Counted from the stretch's first letter, positions 8,734-18,251 are shown. The stretch is DNA of 64,000 bases from Bacillus_I endophytica_A (GCF_026790145.1 NZ_JALAMS010000001.1:496001-560000), one strand, 5' to 3'. Made by a program: numbers and translations. Notes: generated from the letters alone by a model not told the origin.

Positions 8734-9692
8734 AAATGTTTACCACTGGAGAAGAAGAGTATGTGTCAGGTCAGAAAATAAGTGATGAACTTGGCTGTTC
8801 ACGTACGGCAGTTTGGAAACATATCGAAGATTTACGAAAAGATGGATATGAGCTTGAAGCTGTGAGAAGAAAAGGGTACAAGCTTATTAAAAAGCCAGAG
8901 CTTGTTACGCCAGACGCTCTACGGCTTGGATTAGATACAAAGAAGCTTGGCCAAAACATTTGTTATAAAGAAACAGTTGATTCAACTCAAAAGGTTGCGC
9001 ATCGTCTTGCACAAGAAGGATGTGAAGAAGGCACGCTTGTTATTGCAGAAGAACAGGTTGGTGGACGTGGGCGGTTAAATAGAGCATGGCATTCTCCCAA
9101 AACAACAGGCATTTGGATGAGTCTTGTCTTGCGTCCACAAATTCCTCCTCATGAAGCCCCACAGCTTACACTGCTTGCAGCTGTGGCTATTGTGCAAGCA
9201 ATTGAGGAAATTACAAATATAAAAGTAGATATTAAATGGCCTAATGATATTTTAATAAACGGAAAGAAGCTCGTTGGTATTCTAACTGAAATGCAGGCGG
9301 ATGCTGACCAGATTCATTCTGTGATTATTGGAATGGGGATTAATGTAAATCAACAAGAAGCAGATTTTAATGATGAGCTTTCTTCTATTGCCACATCGCT
9401 TTCCATTGAAAAAGGTGAAAAAATCTCTCGTGCAACACTTGTACAAGCTATTTTAAAGAGGTTAGAAGAACTTTATTATCAATATTTAAAAGCAGGGTTT
9501 GCACCAATTAAAATTCTGTGGGAAGCATATGCTATTACAATTGGGCGAAACATTATTGCACGCACGTTAAAAGGCTCAATTGAAGGGTTAGCAAAAGGCA
9601 TTACTCCTGAAGGAACATTAATGCTTGAAGATCTTGAAGGGAAAATGCATTACATTTATTCTGCTGATATTGAGCTTAGTAATAATAAGTAG
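8703..9692 (+). CDS. birA: bifunctional biotin ligase / biotin operon repressor BirA
   Basis: The 329-residue protein has an N-terminal winged helix (SGQKISDELGCSRTAVWKHIEDLRK, about residues 20-45) and a biotin protein ligase domain with GRGRLNRAWHSP and the KWPNDILINGKK loop. It biotinylates acetyl-CoA carboxylase and pyruvate carboxylase carrier proteins and, as biotinyl-AMP complex, represses biotin genes. I choose the GTG at 8703, 11 bases after AAGGAG; GTG at 8691 overlaps that site. It overlaps the end of cca by 31 bases. Confidence 0.94.
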   Translation: MESEIRRKLLEMFTTGEEEYVSGQKISDELGCSRTAVWKHIEDLRKDGYELEAVRRKGYKLIKKPELVTPDALRLGLDTKKLGQNICYKETVDSTQKVAHRLAQEGCEEGTLVIAEEQVGGRGRLNRAWHSPKTTGIWMSLVLRPQIPPHEAPQLTLLAAVAIVQAIEEITNIKVDIKWPNDILINGKKLVGILTEMQADADQIHSVIIGMGINVNQQEADFNDELSSIATSLSIEKGEKISRATLVQAILKRLEELYYQYLKAGFAPIKILWEAYAITIGRNIIARTLKGSIEGLAKGITPEGTLMLEDLEGKMHYIYSADIELSNNK

Positions 9693-9724
9693 TGGTAAAA
9701 AAGGGATTTTTCTCTTATAATGAC

Positions 9725-9772
9725 GAGTGAAAGAGTAGTATCTATATGAACTACATCTTTCACTCTTTTTTA
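9725..9772 (+). terminator. terminator after birA
   Basis: GAGTGAAAGA-GTAGT at 9725-9739 pairs with ACTAC-A-TCTTTCACTC at 9750-9765, then a run of six T. The following 100 bases up to panB hold no recognised promoter or riboswitch. Confidence 0.85.
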
Positions 9773-9876
9773 TTGAAAAGAAATACTATTCTGCCTTGAT
9801 CCGGGCATGGACTAGGACAGAGGAATGACAAACCAGAGGGTTGTTCATTTCTCTCCATTTAAAGGAGGAAGCGAAC

Positions 9877-10710
9877 ATGAGAACAAGAGACAGCTTTATG
9901 AAAATGAAAAAGGAAAAAGAGCCAATTGTAATGCTAACAGCTTACGATTATCCGTCTGCTCGTTTAGCAGAACAAGCGGGCGTTGAGATGATTCTTGTTG
10001 GAGATTCTCTTGGGATGGTTGTACTCGGATATGAGTCAACAATTCCTGTTACGGTAGAAGACATGATACATCATACAAAGGCCGTAAAAAGAGGAGCAGG
10101 CAAGACGTTTATTGTGACAGATATGCCGTTTATGTCCTATCACACTTCAAGAGAAGATGCACTAAGAGCAGGAGCCAAAATAATGCGCGAAAGTGGGGCA
10201 CATGCTTTGAAGCTTGAGGGAGCAGGTGAAACGCTTAGTGTTATTAAAGCTTTAACAGAAGGAGGCATTCCTGTTGTAAGTCATTTAGGGCTTACTCCAC
10301 AAACAGTAGGCGTACTTGGAGGCTATAAAGTGCAAGGAAAAGATGCTCAGTCAGCATTAAAGCTTATTGAAGATGCGAAATGTGCTGAAGCCTCAGGAGC
10401 TATTGCAGTTGTACTTGAATGTGTACCATATCAGCTCTCAAAACGAATTACAGAGGAACTAGAGATCCCTGTCATTGGAATTGGTGCTGGTTCATATACA
10501 GATGGGCAAGTTCTTGTTTATCATGACGTCATTTCTTATGGCGTTGAACGATTGCCTAAGTTTGTGAAAACGTACGGAAATGCAAATGAATATATTGAAA
10601 AAAGCTTACGTGAGTATGTCAGTGATGTAAAAGCAAAAACATTCCCAAGTGAAGAGCATTCTTTTACGATGAAAGAAGAAGCGCTTTTTTCTCTTTACGG
10701 AGGGAAGTAA
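9877..10710 (+). CDS. panB: 3-methyl-2-oxobutanoate hydroxymethyltransferase PanB
   Basis: The 277-residue enzyme transfers a hydroxymethyl group from methylene-tetrahydrofolate to ketoisovalerate, the first step to pantoate. Visible family landmarks are MLTAYDYPSARLAEQAGVE, ILVGDSLGMVVLGYEST (metal-binding Asp) and HLGLTPQ. AAAGGAGG stands eight bases before the ATG at 9877; the frame-open TTG at 9841 has no site. panC follows two bases after its stop. Confidence 0.96.
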   Translation: MRTRDSFMKMKKEKEPIVMLTAYDYPSARLAEQAGVEMILVGDSLGMVVLGYESTIPVTVEDMIHHTKAVKRGAGKTFIVTDMPFMSYHTSREDALRAGAKIMRESGAHALKLEGAGETLSVIKALTEGGIPVVSHLGLTPQTVGVLGGYKVQGKDAQSALKLIEDAKCAEASGAIAVVLECVPYQLSKRITEELEIPVIGIGAGSYTDGQVLVYHDVISYGVERLPKFVKTYGNANEYIEKSLREYVSDVKAKTFPSEEHSFTMKEEALFSLYGGK

Positions 10711-10712
10711 GC

Positions 10713-11582
10713 ATGAAGACAGCCGTAGGTATGAAAGTTATAAAAACTGTAGAAGAAATGAAGGATTTTGTAAGAGAAGAGCGTAAGAGTTGTCGGACAA
10801 TTGGATTTGTGCCAACAATGGGTTTTTTACATGAAGGACACTTAACCCTTATTAAAAAAGCTAAAGAACAAAATGATACTGTGATTTTAAGTGTTTTTGT
10901 TAATCCGACTCAGTTTGGTCCTAATGAAGATTTTGAAAAATATCCAAGAGATGAACAGCGAGATCTTACTCTTGCAGCAAAAGAAGGAGTTGACGTTGTT
11001 TTTCTGCCTTCTGTTGATGAAATGTATCCAACATTTCCGACAACGAAACTTACAGCTATAGATCGTACTAACGTTCTTTGTGGAAAAAGCAGACCAGGAC
11101 ATTTTGATGGAGTTGTAACTGTCCTTTCAAAACTATTTCATATAACAATGCCAGATAGAGCTTATTTTGGTTTGAAAGATGCTCAGCAAGTAGCTGTAAC
11201 GAAGGGACTTGTGGAGGATTATTTCTTTCCAATTGAAATTATTGGTGTTGAGACAGTGCGCGAAGAAGACGGTTTAGCTAAAAGTTCAAGAAATGTTTAT
11301 TTAACAGAAAAGGAAAGAGAACAAGCTCCTCATTTATATGAAAGTTTGCGTCGGGCAAGTACGCTTGTTAAACAAGGGGAACGAAATAAACAAAAGATTA
11401 GAGAAAGCATTCTCGCTCACATTAATGAGCATACAGATGGAGAAGTTGATTATGTGGACCTTTATCGCTATCCATCATTAGAAGAGATAACCGTTCTTGA
11501 AGGGAAGATTATTCTCGCTATCGCAGTGAAATTTTCCCAAGCACGCTTAATTGATAACATGATTCTAGATGTTAAAAAATGA
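10713..11582 (+). CDS. panC: pantothenate synthetase PanC
   Basis: The 289-residue enzyme joins pantoate and beta-alanine with ATP. The nucleotidyltransferase signature FVPTMGFLHEGHL (HxGH type) lies near residues 30-42 and the KSSRNVYL loop near 190. GGAGGG lies before the ATG. In Bacillus panD (aspartate decarboxylase, source of beta-alanine) normally follows; here there is a terminator and about 340 non-coding bases before dinG, so beta-alanine must come from another locus or route. Confidence 0.96.
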   Translation: MKTAVGMKVIKTVEEMKDFVREERKSCRTIGFVPTMGFLHEGHLTLIKKAKEQNDTVILSVFVNPTQFGPNEDFEKYPRDEQRDLTLAAKEGVDVVFLPSVDEMYPTFPTTKLTAIDRTNVLCGKSRPGHFDGVVTVLSKLFHITMPDRAYFGLKDAQQVAVTKGLVEDYFFPIEIIGVETVREEDGLAKSSRNVYLTEKEREQAPHLYESLRRASTLVKQGERNKQKIRESILAHINEHTDGEVDYVDLYRYPSLEEITVLEGKIILAIAVKFSQARLIDNMILDVKK

Positions 11583-11640
11583 TGTAAAAGGAAATAGGCT
11601 TGAAACTACTGAAGTTGGTAATGCTAGTAAATAGAAGTTT

Positions 11641-11687
11641 AAAAAGAGAGGAAGAAAAAACAGTTCTGTTTTTCTTCCTCTCTTTTT
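11641..11687 (+). terminator. terminator after panC
   Basis: A perfect 19-base stem (11641-11659 with 11669-11687) rich in A/G and T/C around a nine-base loop. The T-rich right arm acts as the T tract. Confidence 0.75.
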
Positions 11688-11920
11688 CACAAGAGCAACG
11701 GATATCAAACAATTGCTTAAACATGAGCCAACTGTTAAAATTTTAGAGACAGTAGTCGCCATTGCTTTTCTCTATAACTTAGCCAATAGGCAATAGTTCA
11801 TATTTAATAATGTTGTTTTAACAGGGATAAACTTTAAAACAACATAGAGAAGAGGGTGTCTAAAAGATGGTGACACTCTTTTTATATTTACATAGAGAAA
11901 TGTTAGTTATGGAACAATAG
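11688..11920. other. panC-dinG gap; possible mobile-element remnant
   Basis: No intact gene. Between 11695 and 11793 one plus-strand frame stays open for about 33 codons up to a TAG, with a hydrophobic helix-like stretch (ILETVVAIAFLYNL) but no start. Then come an 11-base inverted repeat (ATGTTGTTTTA / TAAAACAACAT) and the hairpin AAGAGGGTGTC...GACACTCTT with a T run at 11860-11885. The last element resembles terminal sequences I have seen beside Bacillus transposases. This is a guess; nothing resembles panD. Confidence 0.3.
11860..11885 (+). terminator. terminator-like hairpin before dinG
   Basis: AAGAGGGTGTC at 11860-11870 pairs with GACACTCTT (one bulged G), followed by six T. No gene ends just before it, so it may belong to the lost element. 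Confidence 0.5.
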
Positions 11921-11934
11921 AGGTGGACTTTACA

Positions 11935-14715
11935 ATGAGTAATCAGTACGTTGTGCTTGATTTAGAGACAACAGGACATAACCCTAAAAACGGAGATCGT
12001 ATTATCCAAGTTGCGGCTCTGCTCATGGCGGATGGAGAAGTTCTTGCTCGGTTTTCAACTTTTGTAAACCCAAAAGCTGAAATTCCGACGTTCATTGAGC
12101 AGCTTACGCATATTAATAACGAAATGGTGCACCATGCACCAACGTTTGAAGAGATTGCTTCCTCGCTTGTTGAGTTTATTGGGGATGCTTATTTTGTAGC
12201 GCACAACGTTCACTTTGATTTTTCTTTCTTGAATCAAGAATTACAAAGAATTGGTTTTAGGCCATTAACAAATAAGCTAATTGATACAGTGGAACTTTCA
12301 CGTATTTTACTTCCAACAAATGAAGGATACAAGCTTCAGCAGCTTTCAACTCACTTTAATATGGAACATGATAATCCACATCAAGCAGATAGTGATGCAG
12401 AAGCAACAGGTGACTTGCTTTTGTTGCTCCTTGATAAAATTAAGGAGCTTCCTAAAGAAACGCTAACATGGCTTTCTCGTTTTGCTCCTTCCTACAAAAG
12501 CGCTATTGGTGAGCTTTTTAATCAGGGATTGAAAGAAGCTGTGCGTGCACAAGAGCGAGAAGAACTTGAAATTATTCAAGATTTGCCAATTAAAAAAGCA
12601 GTTGTGAAAAACGTCGATAATCATACGGATCTATCATATGAAACCTTTTATAATAAGCGAGAAGAGCTCTTTAAAGGAGTGCTGAAGAAGTATGAATCAC
12701 GCAGTGCTCAATGGTCAATGATGGAAACTGTATACGAAGCGCTCACAACGAGCCAGCATGCCATAATTGAAGCAGGAACAGGAACAGGCAAGACGTTAGC
12801 TTATCTTATTCCAGCTATTTTTGTGGCTAAAGAAAAAAAGCAGCCTGTTGTTGTTTCAACACATACAGTGAATTTACAGCAACAGCTTATCGATCAAAAT
12901 GCTCCGCTTCTTGAAGAACTTGTTTCATTTCCTGTGTCTGTCACCCTTTTAAAAGGGCGCCATCATTACTTGAATGTTAGAAAGTTTCTTAGCTTTTTAC
13001 CTAAAAAAGAAAGCAACTATGATATTGTGCTTGCTAAGTCAGCTATTGTCGTGTGGTTGACTATGACAACTACAGGGGATATTGATGAGCTGAACTTGCC
13101 TTCTGGCGGAAAGCTTTTTTGGGAACAAATTAATGATGAACAGCCGCTCCCTATCGATTTTCAAGAACCATGGCAGAGGTTCTCATTTTATGAACGAGCT
13201 CAAAACAGAGCAAAAGATTCCGACATTATCGTAACAAATCATCGTTTATTGCTTCTGGATGTGATGAGAAAGCAAAAATTTCTTCCTCAATATGATAGTG
13301 TAATTATTGATGAAGCTCATCATTTAGAAGAAATTGCGAGTGAACAGCTTGGCACACAACTTGACTATTTTCAAATTCATCATCTTCTTTTAAAAATCGG
13401 TACAAATGATACGGAAGGGTATTTAAAAGATGTTGGTGAGTATATGACAGGAAGAAAGTCATGGTTTATTAAACTTGATGGTAATATTAGACAAGTGCGA
13501 GCTGAAATGGACGATTTATTTCGTCTTATTCATCGCTATGTAAGAAGAAGCATGCAGCATGAACAAGCGACAACGAGAGTTCGTAAACGATACGAAGTAG
13601 AAAAAGCACCATCCGCGATTAAAGAATCTTGTTTAAGGACACTTTTCTTGTTGGAGGATTTTGAGAGAATTTATCTTATCTTTAAACAAGAAGGAGAAAA
13701 AAAGCAGTGGGATCCCGTAAGTAAACAGTATGAAAAATGGCATAATTTGATTGCATGTTGTGAAGAGCTTTTACTTATTCGAGATAAATTACATACTCTT
13801 CTTCTAACAGAAAAAGAAGGGGAAGTGTGTTGGGTTGAGATTGAAGCAAAAGGGGCGGCAAATGCTGCTTTTTTGTACAATCAACCAGCAGATGTAAGCG
13901 AAGCGCTTGCTGATTTATTTTTTACGCATAAAAAGAGCGTTGTATTAACATCTGCCACATTAACGATTAAAGAAGCCTTTGATTATACAATTGAAAGACT
14001 TGGTTTATATGATTTTCAACCTTTGCAGTTGAAGATTGAATCTCCTTTTCATTATAAAGAGCAGGCTCGACTTTTTATTCCAGATGATCTTCCTACCGTT
14101 AATGAAACAGATCTTGATGATTATTGTCTTTCTCTTGCTCATTCCATCTTGCAAGTTGCTCGGGTGACAAATGGGAAAATGCTTGTTTTATTTACGTCAT
14201 ATGAAATGTTGAAAAAAACGTTTCACTATACAAAAGACTTAGATTTTGAAGAGCGTTTTATGATTTTCGGACAAGGAATTTCAACAAGAAATCGAACAAG
14301 ACTTGTCAAAGACTTTGTACAGTTTGATCAATCTATTCTCTTTGGAACAAGCAGCTTTTGGGAAGGTGTGGACATTCCAGGAGAAGCTCTTTCGTGTCTT
14401 GCTATCGTACGTCTTCCTTTCGCACCTCCACACGACCCAGTTGTCGCGGCTAAAATGGATCGAATAAAAAAGCTAGGCCGAAATGCTTTTACAGAGCAAG
14501 CTCTTCCAGATGCGATTATTCGATTTAAACAAGGATTTGGTCGTCTTATCCGTACGAAGAGAGATAAAGGAGCAATCGTGATTTTTGATCGACGGATTAT
14601 AGAATCACCGTATGGAAAACAGTTTATTAAATCTATCCCAGAAGTGGATGTTGTATACAAACCATTTGATGAAATGATAGAAGGACTTGAAGAATGGTGG
14701 GATCCTTCAGAATAA
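11935..14715 (+). CDS. dinG: DinG-family exonuclease/helicase
   Basis: The 926-residue protein joins an N-terminal DEDDh exonuclease domain (VVLDLETTG at about residues 6-14, later HNVHFDFSFL and HQADSDAEAT) to an XPD/DinG-like helicase core: EAGTGTGKTLAYL (motif I, near 280), IIDEAHH (motif II), LTSATL and the C-terminal FWEGVDIPG and GFGRLIRTK motifs. The iron-sulfur cysteines of E. coli DinG are not evident. In Firmicutes this fusion acts chiefly as a 3'-5' exonuclease. ATG 11935 is eight bases after AGGTGG; the GTG at 11923 overlaps that site. Confidence 0.93.
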   Translation: MSNQYVVLDLETTGHNPKNGDRIIQVAALLMADGEVLARFSTFVNPKAEIPTFIEQLTHINNEMVHHAPTFEEIASSLVEFIGDAYFVAHNVHFDFSFLNQELQRIGFRPLTNKLIDTVELSRILLPTNEGYKLQQLSTHFNMEHDNPHQADSDAEATGDLLLLLLDKIKELPKETLTWLSRFAPSYKSAIGELFNQGLKEAVRAQEREELEIIQDLPIKKAVVKNVDNHTDLSYETFYNKREELFKGVLKKYESRSAQWSMMETVYEALTTSQHAIIEAGTGTGKTLAYLIPAIFVAKEKKQPVVVSTHTVNLQQQLIDQNAPLLEELVSFPVSVTLLKGRHHYLNVRKFLSFLPKKESNYDIVLAKSAIVVWLTMTTTGDIDELNLPSGGKLFWEQINDEQPLPIDFQEPWQRFSFYERAQNRAKDSDIIVTNHRLLLLDVMRKQKFLPQYDSVIIDEAHHLEEIASEQLGTQLDYFQIHHLLLKIGTNDTEGYLKDVGEYMTGRKSWFIKLDGNIRQVRAEMDDLFRLIHRYVRRSMQHEQATTRVRKRYEVEKAPSAIKESCLRTLFLLEDFERIYLIFKQEGEKKQWDPVSKQYEKWHNLIACCEELLLIRDKLHTLLLTEKEGEVCWVEIEAKGAANAAFLYNQPADVSEALADLFFTHKKSVVLTSATLTIKEAFDYTIERLGLYDFQPLQLKIESPFHYKEQARLFIPDDLPTVNETDLDDYCLSLAHSILQVARVTNGKMLVLFTSYEMLKKTFHYTKDLDFEERFMIFGQGISTRNRTRLVKDFVQFDQSILFGTSSFWEGVDIPGEALSCLAIVRLPFAPPHDPVVAAKMDRIKKLGRNAFTEQALPDAIIRFKQGFGRLIRTKRDKGAIVIFDRRIIESPYGKQFIKSIPEVDVVYKPFDEMIEGLEEWWDPSE

Positions 14716-14716
14716 A

Positions 14717-14746
14717 AAAAGCAGCTACTTTATCATAGCTGCTTTT
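14717..14746 (+). terminator. terminator after dinG
   Basis: AAAAGCAGCTA at 14717-14727 pairs with TAGCTGCTTTT at 14736-14746, just after the dinG stop. Confidence 0.85.
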
Positions 14747-14896
14747 CTTCCCTGTGTGTGGCAGGAGTTTTGTTTTGATGTAGTCGTAAAATCTAGGTTG
14801 AACTGTTATAATATTGCTTAAAGTCATGAGCTTTATGGCTATAATATGTGCGCTAATCGTACAAAATATGCTGGCAATTTTTTTGATAGGAGCGAA

Positions 14897-15073
14897 ATGA
14901 ATATGGAAACGAAAATTGAAGTATTATCAACAGTAACTGTAGAGAATTCTTCAGACCTTTATAAAGTGGTGGATACGTTGAATCGAACGTTAAAGCGTCA
15001 AGATTTAATGTTTGGACTAGCTTTAGATGAAGAAGACAAAGAAAAAGCTGTATTTACAATTTATAGGACTTGA
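14897..15073 (+). CDS. ypmA: YpmA, small conserved protein
   Basis: A 56- to 58-residue soluble protein, rich in charged residues, ending LDEEDKEKAVFTIYRT, which matches what I know of Bacillus YpmA; function unknown. AGGAG at 14888-14892 precedes two in-frame ATGs (14897 and 14903) with spacings of four and ten bases; the choice between them is open. It stands between dinG and ypmB as in B. subtilis. The TATAAT at 14807-14812 may be its -10 element but no good -35 is seen. Confidence 0.8.
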   Translation: MNMETKIEVLSTVTVENSSDLYKVVDTLNRTLKRQDLMFGLALDEEDKEKAVFTIYRT

Positions 15074-15083
15074 GTGATTTGAA

Positions 15084-15575
15084 ATGAGAAAATGGTTTAT
15101 TATCGGTGGTAGCATTATTGTTGCTCTTTTTGTATGGCTTTGTGCAGATATTTATCATAGTTCAATTAGCGCAGAAAAAATGGAAAAAGGCGACATTTCT
15201 ATTTTAACGAAACAGTATAAATTAAAAAACGTTGAGCCAATTTCGACTTACCATGGAAAGAAAACATATTACATTGCAAGCGGAGAAAACGAAAAAGGTG
15301 AAAATGTAATTGCATGGGTTCCTGAAAAAGCGAAAAAAGGTGACGTTATAGTTCGAAAAAAAGAGGGTATTATTTCTAAGGAAAGAGTAGAAAGTATTGT
15401 AAAACAAGATCGAAATCCAGAAGAAATTAAATCCATTCGCTTAGCTGTAAGCCCTAATGGAAAAACGCCGCTTTGGGAAGTAACGTATACAGACGATGAA
15501 AATCGCCTAACCTATTATTATGTCACGACAGGAAGCGGAGACTTTTATCGTCGCTATAGCTTAACGAGGGGCTAA
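15084..15575 (+). CDS. ypmB: YpmB, membrane-anchored DUF5590-type protein
   Basis: The 163-residue protein has one N-terminal membrane segment (residues 5-23) and an extracytoplasmic domain with PepSY-like repeats (VIVRKKEGIISKERVESIV; IRLAVSPNGKTPLWEVTYTD). It is a conserved Bacillus protein of unknown role found between ypmA and aspB. The ribosome binding site is weak (GAGTG), and the start lies ten bases after the ypmA stop, suggesting coupled translation. Confidence 0.8.
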   Translation: MRKWFIIGGSIIVALFVWLCADIYHSSISAEKMEKGDISILTKQYKLKNVEPISTYHGKKTYYIASGENEKGENVIAWVPEKAKKGDVIVRKKEGIISKERVESIVKQDRNPEEIKSIRLAVSPNGKTPLWEVTYTDDENRLTYYYVTTGSGDFYRRYSLTRG

Positions 15576-15608
15576 GGTGCTCATGGTTACTACATAAGGG
15601 GGAGCGGT

Positions 15609-16793
15609 ATGTTAGCTAATCGCGTTTCATCTTTAACGCCATCCGCAACGCTTGCAATTACGGCAAAGGCAAGAGAGCTTAGAGAAAAGGGATATGATGT
15701 AATCGGTCTTGGAGCTGGGGAACCTGACTTTAATACCCCTCATAATATTTTAGAACAAGCTAAAAAAGCGATGGAGCAAGGCTATACTAAATACACGCCA
15801 TTAGGTGGATTGCTTTCTTTGAAAAAGGCTGTCTCTGTAAAGTTTAAACGAGATCAGAACCTTCATTACGATGCTTCTGAAATTATTATATGTACAGGGG
15901 CAAAGCATGCTCTTTATACGCTTTTTCAAGCAGTGTTAAATGAGGGAGATGAAGTGCTTATCCCAACTCCGTACTGGGTAAGTTATCCTGAGCAAGTGAA
16001 GCTTGCTGGTGGAGAACCTGTCTTTGTTAAAACATACGAAGAAAACGAGTTTAAAATCAATATTTCTTCTCTTCAAGAAGCTGTTACAAGCAAAACAAAA
16101 GCTATTGTGTTAAATTCACCGAGCAATCCAACAGGAATGATTTATACAAGAGAAGAGCTTGAAATGATTGGGAAATTCTGTGTGCAACATAATATTCTTA
16201 TTATTTCAGATGAGATTTATGAAAAGCTTGTATATGATAAATATCGTCATGTTTCAATTGCAGAGCTGTCAGAAGATATAAAGAAACAGACAATTATCAT
16301 TAATGGAGTATCAAAGTCACATGCAATGACTGGCTGGAGAATTGGCTATGCTGCGGGAGATCAACAGATTATCAAAGCAATGACAAACCTAGCTAGCCAT
16401 AGTACTTCAAATCCAACTTCAATTGCGCAATATGCAGCTATTGAGGCATACACTGGAGATCAAAGTGTCGTAGAAGAAATGAGAGTGGCGTTTCAAAAGC
16501 GTTTAAACATTATTTACGAAGAGTTAATAAAAATTCCAGGAATTACATGTCTGAAACCGCACGGTGCTTTTTATCTTTTTCCAAATGTATCAAAAGCAGC
16601 AGATCTTGCAGGATATGATACAGTTGATAAATGGGTGGAAGGACTTTTAGACGAAGCAAAAGTAGCGCTTGTTCCAGGCTCTGGATTTGGAGCGCCTCAT
16701 AACGCAAGACTTTCTTATGCAACATCACTTGATGAACTTAGTCGGGCAGTGGAACGGATAAGGAATTTTATGAAGGATCGGATGAACGCCTAG
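15609..16793 (+). CDS. aspB: aspartate aminotransferase AspB
   Basis: The 394-residue class I PLP aminotransferase interconverts aspartate/2-oxoglutarate and oxaloacetate/glutamate. Cofactor-binding elements are visible: GAGEPDFNTP, NSPSNPTG (167-176 region), SDEIYEKLVY and SKSHAMTGWRIGY, with the Schiff-base lysine at 236. GGGGGAG precedes the ATG. In Bacillus aspB and asnS are adjacent, and here they are separated by a hairpin and a separate asnS promoter. Confidence 0.94.
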   Translation: MLANRVSSLTPSATLAITAKARELREKGYDVIGLGAGEPDFNTPHNILEQAKKAMEQGYTKYTPLGGLLSLKKAVSVKFKRDQNLHYDASEIIICTGAKHALYTLFQAVLNEGDEVLIPTPYWVSYPEQVKLAGGEPVFVKTYEENEFKINISSLQEAVTSKTKAIVLNSPSNPTGMIYTREELEMIGKFCVQHNILIISDEIYEKLVYDKYRHVSIAELSEDIKKQTIIINGVSKSHAMTGWRIGYAAGDQQIIKAMTNLASHSTSNPTSIAQYAAIEAYTGDQSVVEEMRVAFQKRLNIIYEELIKIPGITCLKPHGAFYLFPNVSKAADLAGYDTVDKWVEGLLDEAKVALVPGSGFGAPHNARLSYATSLDELSRAVERIRNFMKDRMNA

Positions 16794-16803
16794 CGATGAA
16801 AAA

Positions 16804-16839
16804 AAGAGCTGTAAAAAAAGGGATACTTTTACGGCTCTT
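16804..16839 (+). terminator. attenuating hairpin after aspB
   Basis: AAGAGCTGTAAAA pairs with TTTTACGGCTCTT (one G-T pair). There is no T tract, and its right arm touches the asnS -35 element, so termination may be partial. Confidence 0.45.
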
Positions 16840-16866
16840 GTACTTGTTGAAAGTGGACGTTATAAT
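16838..16866 (+). promoter_or_regulatory. SigA promoter of asnS
   Basis: TTGTAC at 16838-16843, exactly 17 bases, TATAAT at 16861-16866. Confidence 0.75.
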
Positions 16867-16943
16867 AGAAAGCGTGCGCGCATGAAACGGGCGCTTTAAA
16901 CGTGTTTAAAAAAGGATACATATTGAATGACTTGGAGGCTAAA

Positions 16944-18239
16944 ATGGTGAAGGTAACAATCTCACAAGTAAGTAACTATATTGATCAAGAAGTCACAATT
17001 GGAGCGTGGCTTGCAAATAAGCGTTCAAGCGGAAAAATCGCTTTCTTACAACTTCGCGATGGGACAGGCTTTATGCAAGGCGTTGTTGTTAAAGCAGAAG
17101 TTGGAGAAGATGTTTTTAAAGTAGCAAAGTCAACAACACAGGAATCTTCTCTTTACGTAACAGGAATTGTAAAGAAAGATGAGCGTTCTCCATTTGGATA
17201 TGAACTTTCTGTTACAGGGTTAGAAGTAATTCATGAAGCAGTAGACTATCCAATTACACCAAAAGAGCATGGAACAGAGTTTCTAATGGATCATCGTCAT
17301 CTTTGGATTCGTTCTCGTAAGCAACATGCGGTGCTAAAAATTCGTAATGAAATTATCCGTGCCACATATGAATTTTTTAACAAAAATGATTTCACAAAAA
17401 TTGATCCACCAATCTTAACGGGAAGTGCTCCTGAAGGAACATCAGAGCTTTTCCATACAAAATATTTCGAAGAAGATGCATACCTTTCTCAAAGTGGTCA
17501 GCTTTACATGGAAGCTGCTGCAATGGCATTTGGTAAAGTATTCTCGTTTGGACCAACATTCCGTGCAGAGAAGTCTAAAACACGCCGTCATCTAATTGAG
17601 TTTTGGATGATTGAGCCTGAAATGGCATTTTATCAATTTGAGGACAGCTTAAAGGTTCAAGAGCAATATGTTGAACATATTGCGCAAGCAGTGCTAGCAA
17701 ACTGTAAGCTTGAACTTAAAACGCTTGATAGAGATGTATCAAAGCTTGAAAACATTAAAGCTCCATTTCCACGCATTACGTATGATGATGCCATTACATT
17801 CTTAAAAGAGCAAGGATTTGATGATATTGAATGGGGAGATGATTTTGGATCGCCACATGAAACAGCTATTGCTAACAGCTATGATAAGCCTGTTTTCATT
17901 ACACACTATCCAACATCATTAAAACCATTCTACATGCAGCCAGATCCAGAACGCGAGGAAGTTGTTCTTTGTGCAGATTTGATTGCTCCAGAAGGGTATG
18001 GCGAAATTATCGGTGGTTCAGAACGTATTCATGATGTTGACTTATTAGATCAGCGTGTAGAAGAACATGGTCTTGAGCCAGAAGCGTACAAATGGTACTT
18101 AGAGCTTCGTAAATATGGTTCTGTACCTCACTCTGGATTTGGATTAGGTCTTGAACGTACTGTAGCTTGGTTGAGCGGTACAGAACATGTTCGTGAGAGC
18201 ATTCCATTCCCACGTTTATTAAATCGTTTATATCCTTAA
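16944..18239 (+). CDS. asnS: asparaginyl-tRNA synthetase
   Basis: The 431-residue class IIb synthetase charges tRNA-Asn. It has an N-terminal OB-fold anticodon-binding domain (about residues 5-110) and a class II catalytic core with FRAEKSKTRRHLIEFWMIEPE (motif 2) and GFGLGLERTVAWLSG (motif 3). TTGGAGG stands before the ATG at 16944; the earlier in-frame start at 16902 lacks a site. Length equals that of Bacillus AsnS to within a residue. Confidence 0.95.
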   Translation: MVKVTISQVSNYIDQEVTIGAWLANKRSSGKIAFLQLRDGTGFMQGVVVKAEVGEDVFKVAKSTTQESSLYVTGIVKKDERSPFGYELSVTGLEVIHEAVDYPITPKEHGTEFLMDHRHLWIRSRKQHAVLKIRNEIIRATYEFFNKNDFTKIDPPILTGSAPEGTSELFHTKYFEEDAYLSQSGQLYMEAAAMAFGKVFSFGPTFRAEKSKTRRHLIEFWMIEPEMAFYQFEDSLKVQEQYVEHIAQAVLANCKLELKTLDRDVSKLENIKAPFPRITYDDAITFLKEQGFDDIEWGDDFGSPHETAIANSYDKPVFITHYPTSLKPFYMQPDPEREEVVLCADLIAPEGYGEIIGGSERIHDVDLLDQRVEEHGLEPEAYKWYLELRKYGSVPHSGFGLGLERTVAWLSGTEHVRESIPFPRLLNRLYP

Positions 18240-18251
18240 TAACAAAGAGAA

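Noticed and set aside
9773..9876. Riboswitch ahead of panB
   Set aside because: The short AATGACAA...TTGTTCATT-type arms are imperfect, and no known riboswitch consensus or T tract is present.
11583..11934. Decayed panD
   Set aside because: No frame shows the MFRTMM, GSITID or YAMLSEEE-type segments of aspartate decarboxylase, so a panD remnant is not supported.
14328..14660. 110-codon minus-strand frame inside dinG
   Set aside because: Lies over the conserved helicase motifs of DinG; no ribosome binding site.
16860..16943. T-box leader for asnS
   Set aside because: The leader is too short (about 75 bases) and lacks the T-box sequence.
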